The notes beneath the pieces were generated by a model that did not search any database, was not told the origin of the DNA, and saw only the letters and a program-made list of their open reading frames with translations. Positions 63,302-64,000 of a DNA stretch of 64,000 bases are shown here, piece by piece (the stretch's first letter is position 1; the number at the start of each line of letters is the position of its first letter). The stretch is taken from NCBI GenBank assembly GCA_002389765.1, contig DGQM01000018.1:27049-91048 (forward strand), written 5' to 3'. A program made the translations under genes and the position numbers. This stretch comes from Bacteroidetes bacterium UBA4414. Lineage in GTDB: Bacteria; Bacteroidota; Bacteroidia; Chitinophagales; Chitinophagaceae.

Positions 63302-63611
63302 TTATTTTACTTAGTCCGTAGTTTAGTATTACAATCTTCCAACAATAAAGAACTATAAATGCCCCAAACGACGCTTACACAATAAGAATACTATTTGATA
63401 ATACTACCTATACAAAGCAAATATTAGCACAATAAACTTATATTAAATGTAACTGGCAATCATCCTGATAAGAGCAGTAGGAACTGTAGGTAAATTGATT
63501 AATCAATACAATCAAGTCTAATTTGCACAATGGTTGTTATAATAAAGGGCAGCAAATAAAATTTGCCCCCTTATTACTCATTCGATATCTATAAATTAGT
63601 ATTTGAAATCA
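63302..63611. other. AT-rich intergenic region with no gene seen
   Basis: 310 nt without a convincing coding frame or RNA gene. The only structure noted is a minus-strand hairpin (63546-63570) that may end the LytTR gene transcript. Confidence 0.55.
63546..63570 (-). terminator. Possible terminator of the LytTR regulator gene
   Basis: Imperfect inverted repeat based on GGGC...CAAAT and ATTTGCCCC; on the minus strand it is followed by TTTATTATAA. It lies about 40 nt after the stop codon. Confidence 0.4.
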
Positions 63612-64000
63612 TTACAACCCGTATCCATCAAACAAGCGCGCAATATTGGCTCTTTTTCTTTGCGAAACCGGAACTTGAGAGCCATCTGCCATCAATATAT
63701 AACCTCCGTCTTTGTTAATGTATCTTTTAAGATGCCTTATGCTTATTAAATGAGACTGATGTATTCGCTCAAAACCACAATTACTTAATTGCTCTTCAAT
63801 ATCCTTCAATGTCTTTGAAACATACAAACTGGTGCCATTGACAAAGAAAATCCTACAATAATTATTATCGCTTTCGCAACGTATAATTTCTTTTATATCG
63901 TATACACTATACCCATCAGATGTAGAAAAGCTAATCCTACCCAACTGATTATTCATTTCCCGTAATAATTGTTGAATTTGCCCTACTTGTTTTTCTACCG
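63612..64000 (-). CDS. LytTR-family response regulator (5' end outside the window)
   Basis: The visible 129 residues are the C-terminal LytTR DNA-binding domain: GRISFSTSDGYSVYDIKEII, RCESDNNYCRIFFVNGTS and ERIHQSHLISIRHLKRYINK. The internal ATG at 63956 is unlikely to be the start: the frame stays open through VEKQVGQIQQLLREM to the window edge, and that stretch looks like the linker after a receiver domain. So the gene is probably a full receiver-LytTR regulator truncated by the window. Its kinase would lie beyond 64000. It is not a paralogous copy of the 1999-2760 gene beyond family similarity. Confidence 0.85.
   Translation of the reverse strand, partial: VEKQVGQIQQLLREMNNQLGRISFSTSDGYSVYDIKEIIRCESDNNYCRIFFVNGTSLYVSKTLKDIEEQLSNCGFERIHQSHLISIRHLKRYINKDGGYILMADGSQVPVSQRKRANIARLFDGYGL

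Noticed and set aside
63302..63611. Possible small RNA or gene between tRNA-Ser and the LytTR gene
   Set aside because: No clear promoter-terminator pair on one strand and no frame with a start and sensible composition.
1..64000. CRISPR array, insertion sequence, prophage, origin of replication
   Set aside because: No regularly spaced repeats, transposase or integrase motifs, phage structural genes, or DnaA-box cluster was seen.

Overview
The window looks like a chromosomal stretch of a Bacteroidota bacterium, probably of the Chitinophagia/Sphingobacteriia side. Three secreted proteins carry type IX secretion (T9SS) C-terminal sorting domains or close look-alikes. There is a TonB-dependent receptor with an N-terminal carboxypeptidase-like domain, LytTR/propeller-type two-component proteins, BatD/BatE, a DUF1800/DUF1501 pair, and repeated TAnnTTTG promoter boxes in place of -35/-10 elements. 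Nearly all DNA is coding, spacers are short, and most convergent gene pairs are separated by one strong hairpin that can serve both strands. I see no transposase, integrase, phage gene, CRISPR array or rRNA. There is one tRNA, Ser-GGA.

Layout. 1-6.3 kb, minus strand: a truncated LamG T9SS protein, two unknown secreted proteins, and a propeller sensor kinase with its LytTR regulator. 6.5-16.2 kb: aconitase, tcdA with a TatD nuclease, a PspC protein, two paralogous secreted proteins (one with a very long charged helix), trhO, a TonB protein, pdeM and leucine dehydrogenase. 16.3-22.7 kb, mostly plus strand: purC, hutU, a palindromic repeat, ispF, a PhaB-type reductase, YtxH protein and lepA. 22.8-27.5 kb: a BI-1 membrane protein, an ECF sigma/membrane protein/Spy-like operon divergent from a secreted HEQLH protein, AIM24 and a thioesterase. 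27.7-34.6 kb: acyltransferase and TonB-dependent receptor divergent from DUF1800 and DUF1501 proteins. 34.7-41.3 kb: a class A beta-lactamase-like lipoprotein, lpdA, an amino acid permease, a T9SS-like protein, a membrane protein and lipB. 41.4-50 kb: C-terminal processing protease, DUF5683, pcm, the overlapping minus-strand run ribD-eamA-yigZ-queG, and prmC. 50-54.2 kb: a PhaE-like protein divergent from a MaoC/PhaJ hydratase, a small membrane protein and fumC. 54.3-64 kb: di-haem peroxidase, unknown secreted protein, SMR transporter, Dph6-like ligase, an SDR, batD-batE, polysaccharide deacetylase, TatD, tRNA-Ser and a truncated LytTR regulator.

How the genes relate. Central carbon metabolism appears repeatedly (aconitase, fumarase, lipoamide dehydrogenase, lipoyl transferase). 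A polyhydroxyalkanoate theme joins the PhaB-type reductase at 19.6 kb to the PhaE-like/PhaJ-like pair at 50-52 kb. The two non-coding regions share an identical 14-nt sequence with a palindromic core, but no PhaC synthase is visible. A secretion theme joins the T9SS cargo, the TonB system, and a DUF1501 protein that carries both a Tat-type leader and a T9SS tail.

The least expected signals are these: start codons placed 4-5 nt after TAnnTTTG-like boxes, which implies leaderless mRNAs; an extended TAMCTTTGCRCCGC box at three promoters; a palindromic repeat that begins in the final Trp and stop codons of two unrelated genes; the paired secreted PrcB-like domains; and the putative metalloprotease divergent from an ECF sigma operon. 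All functional calls come from reading motifs by eye. No database search was run.
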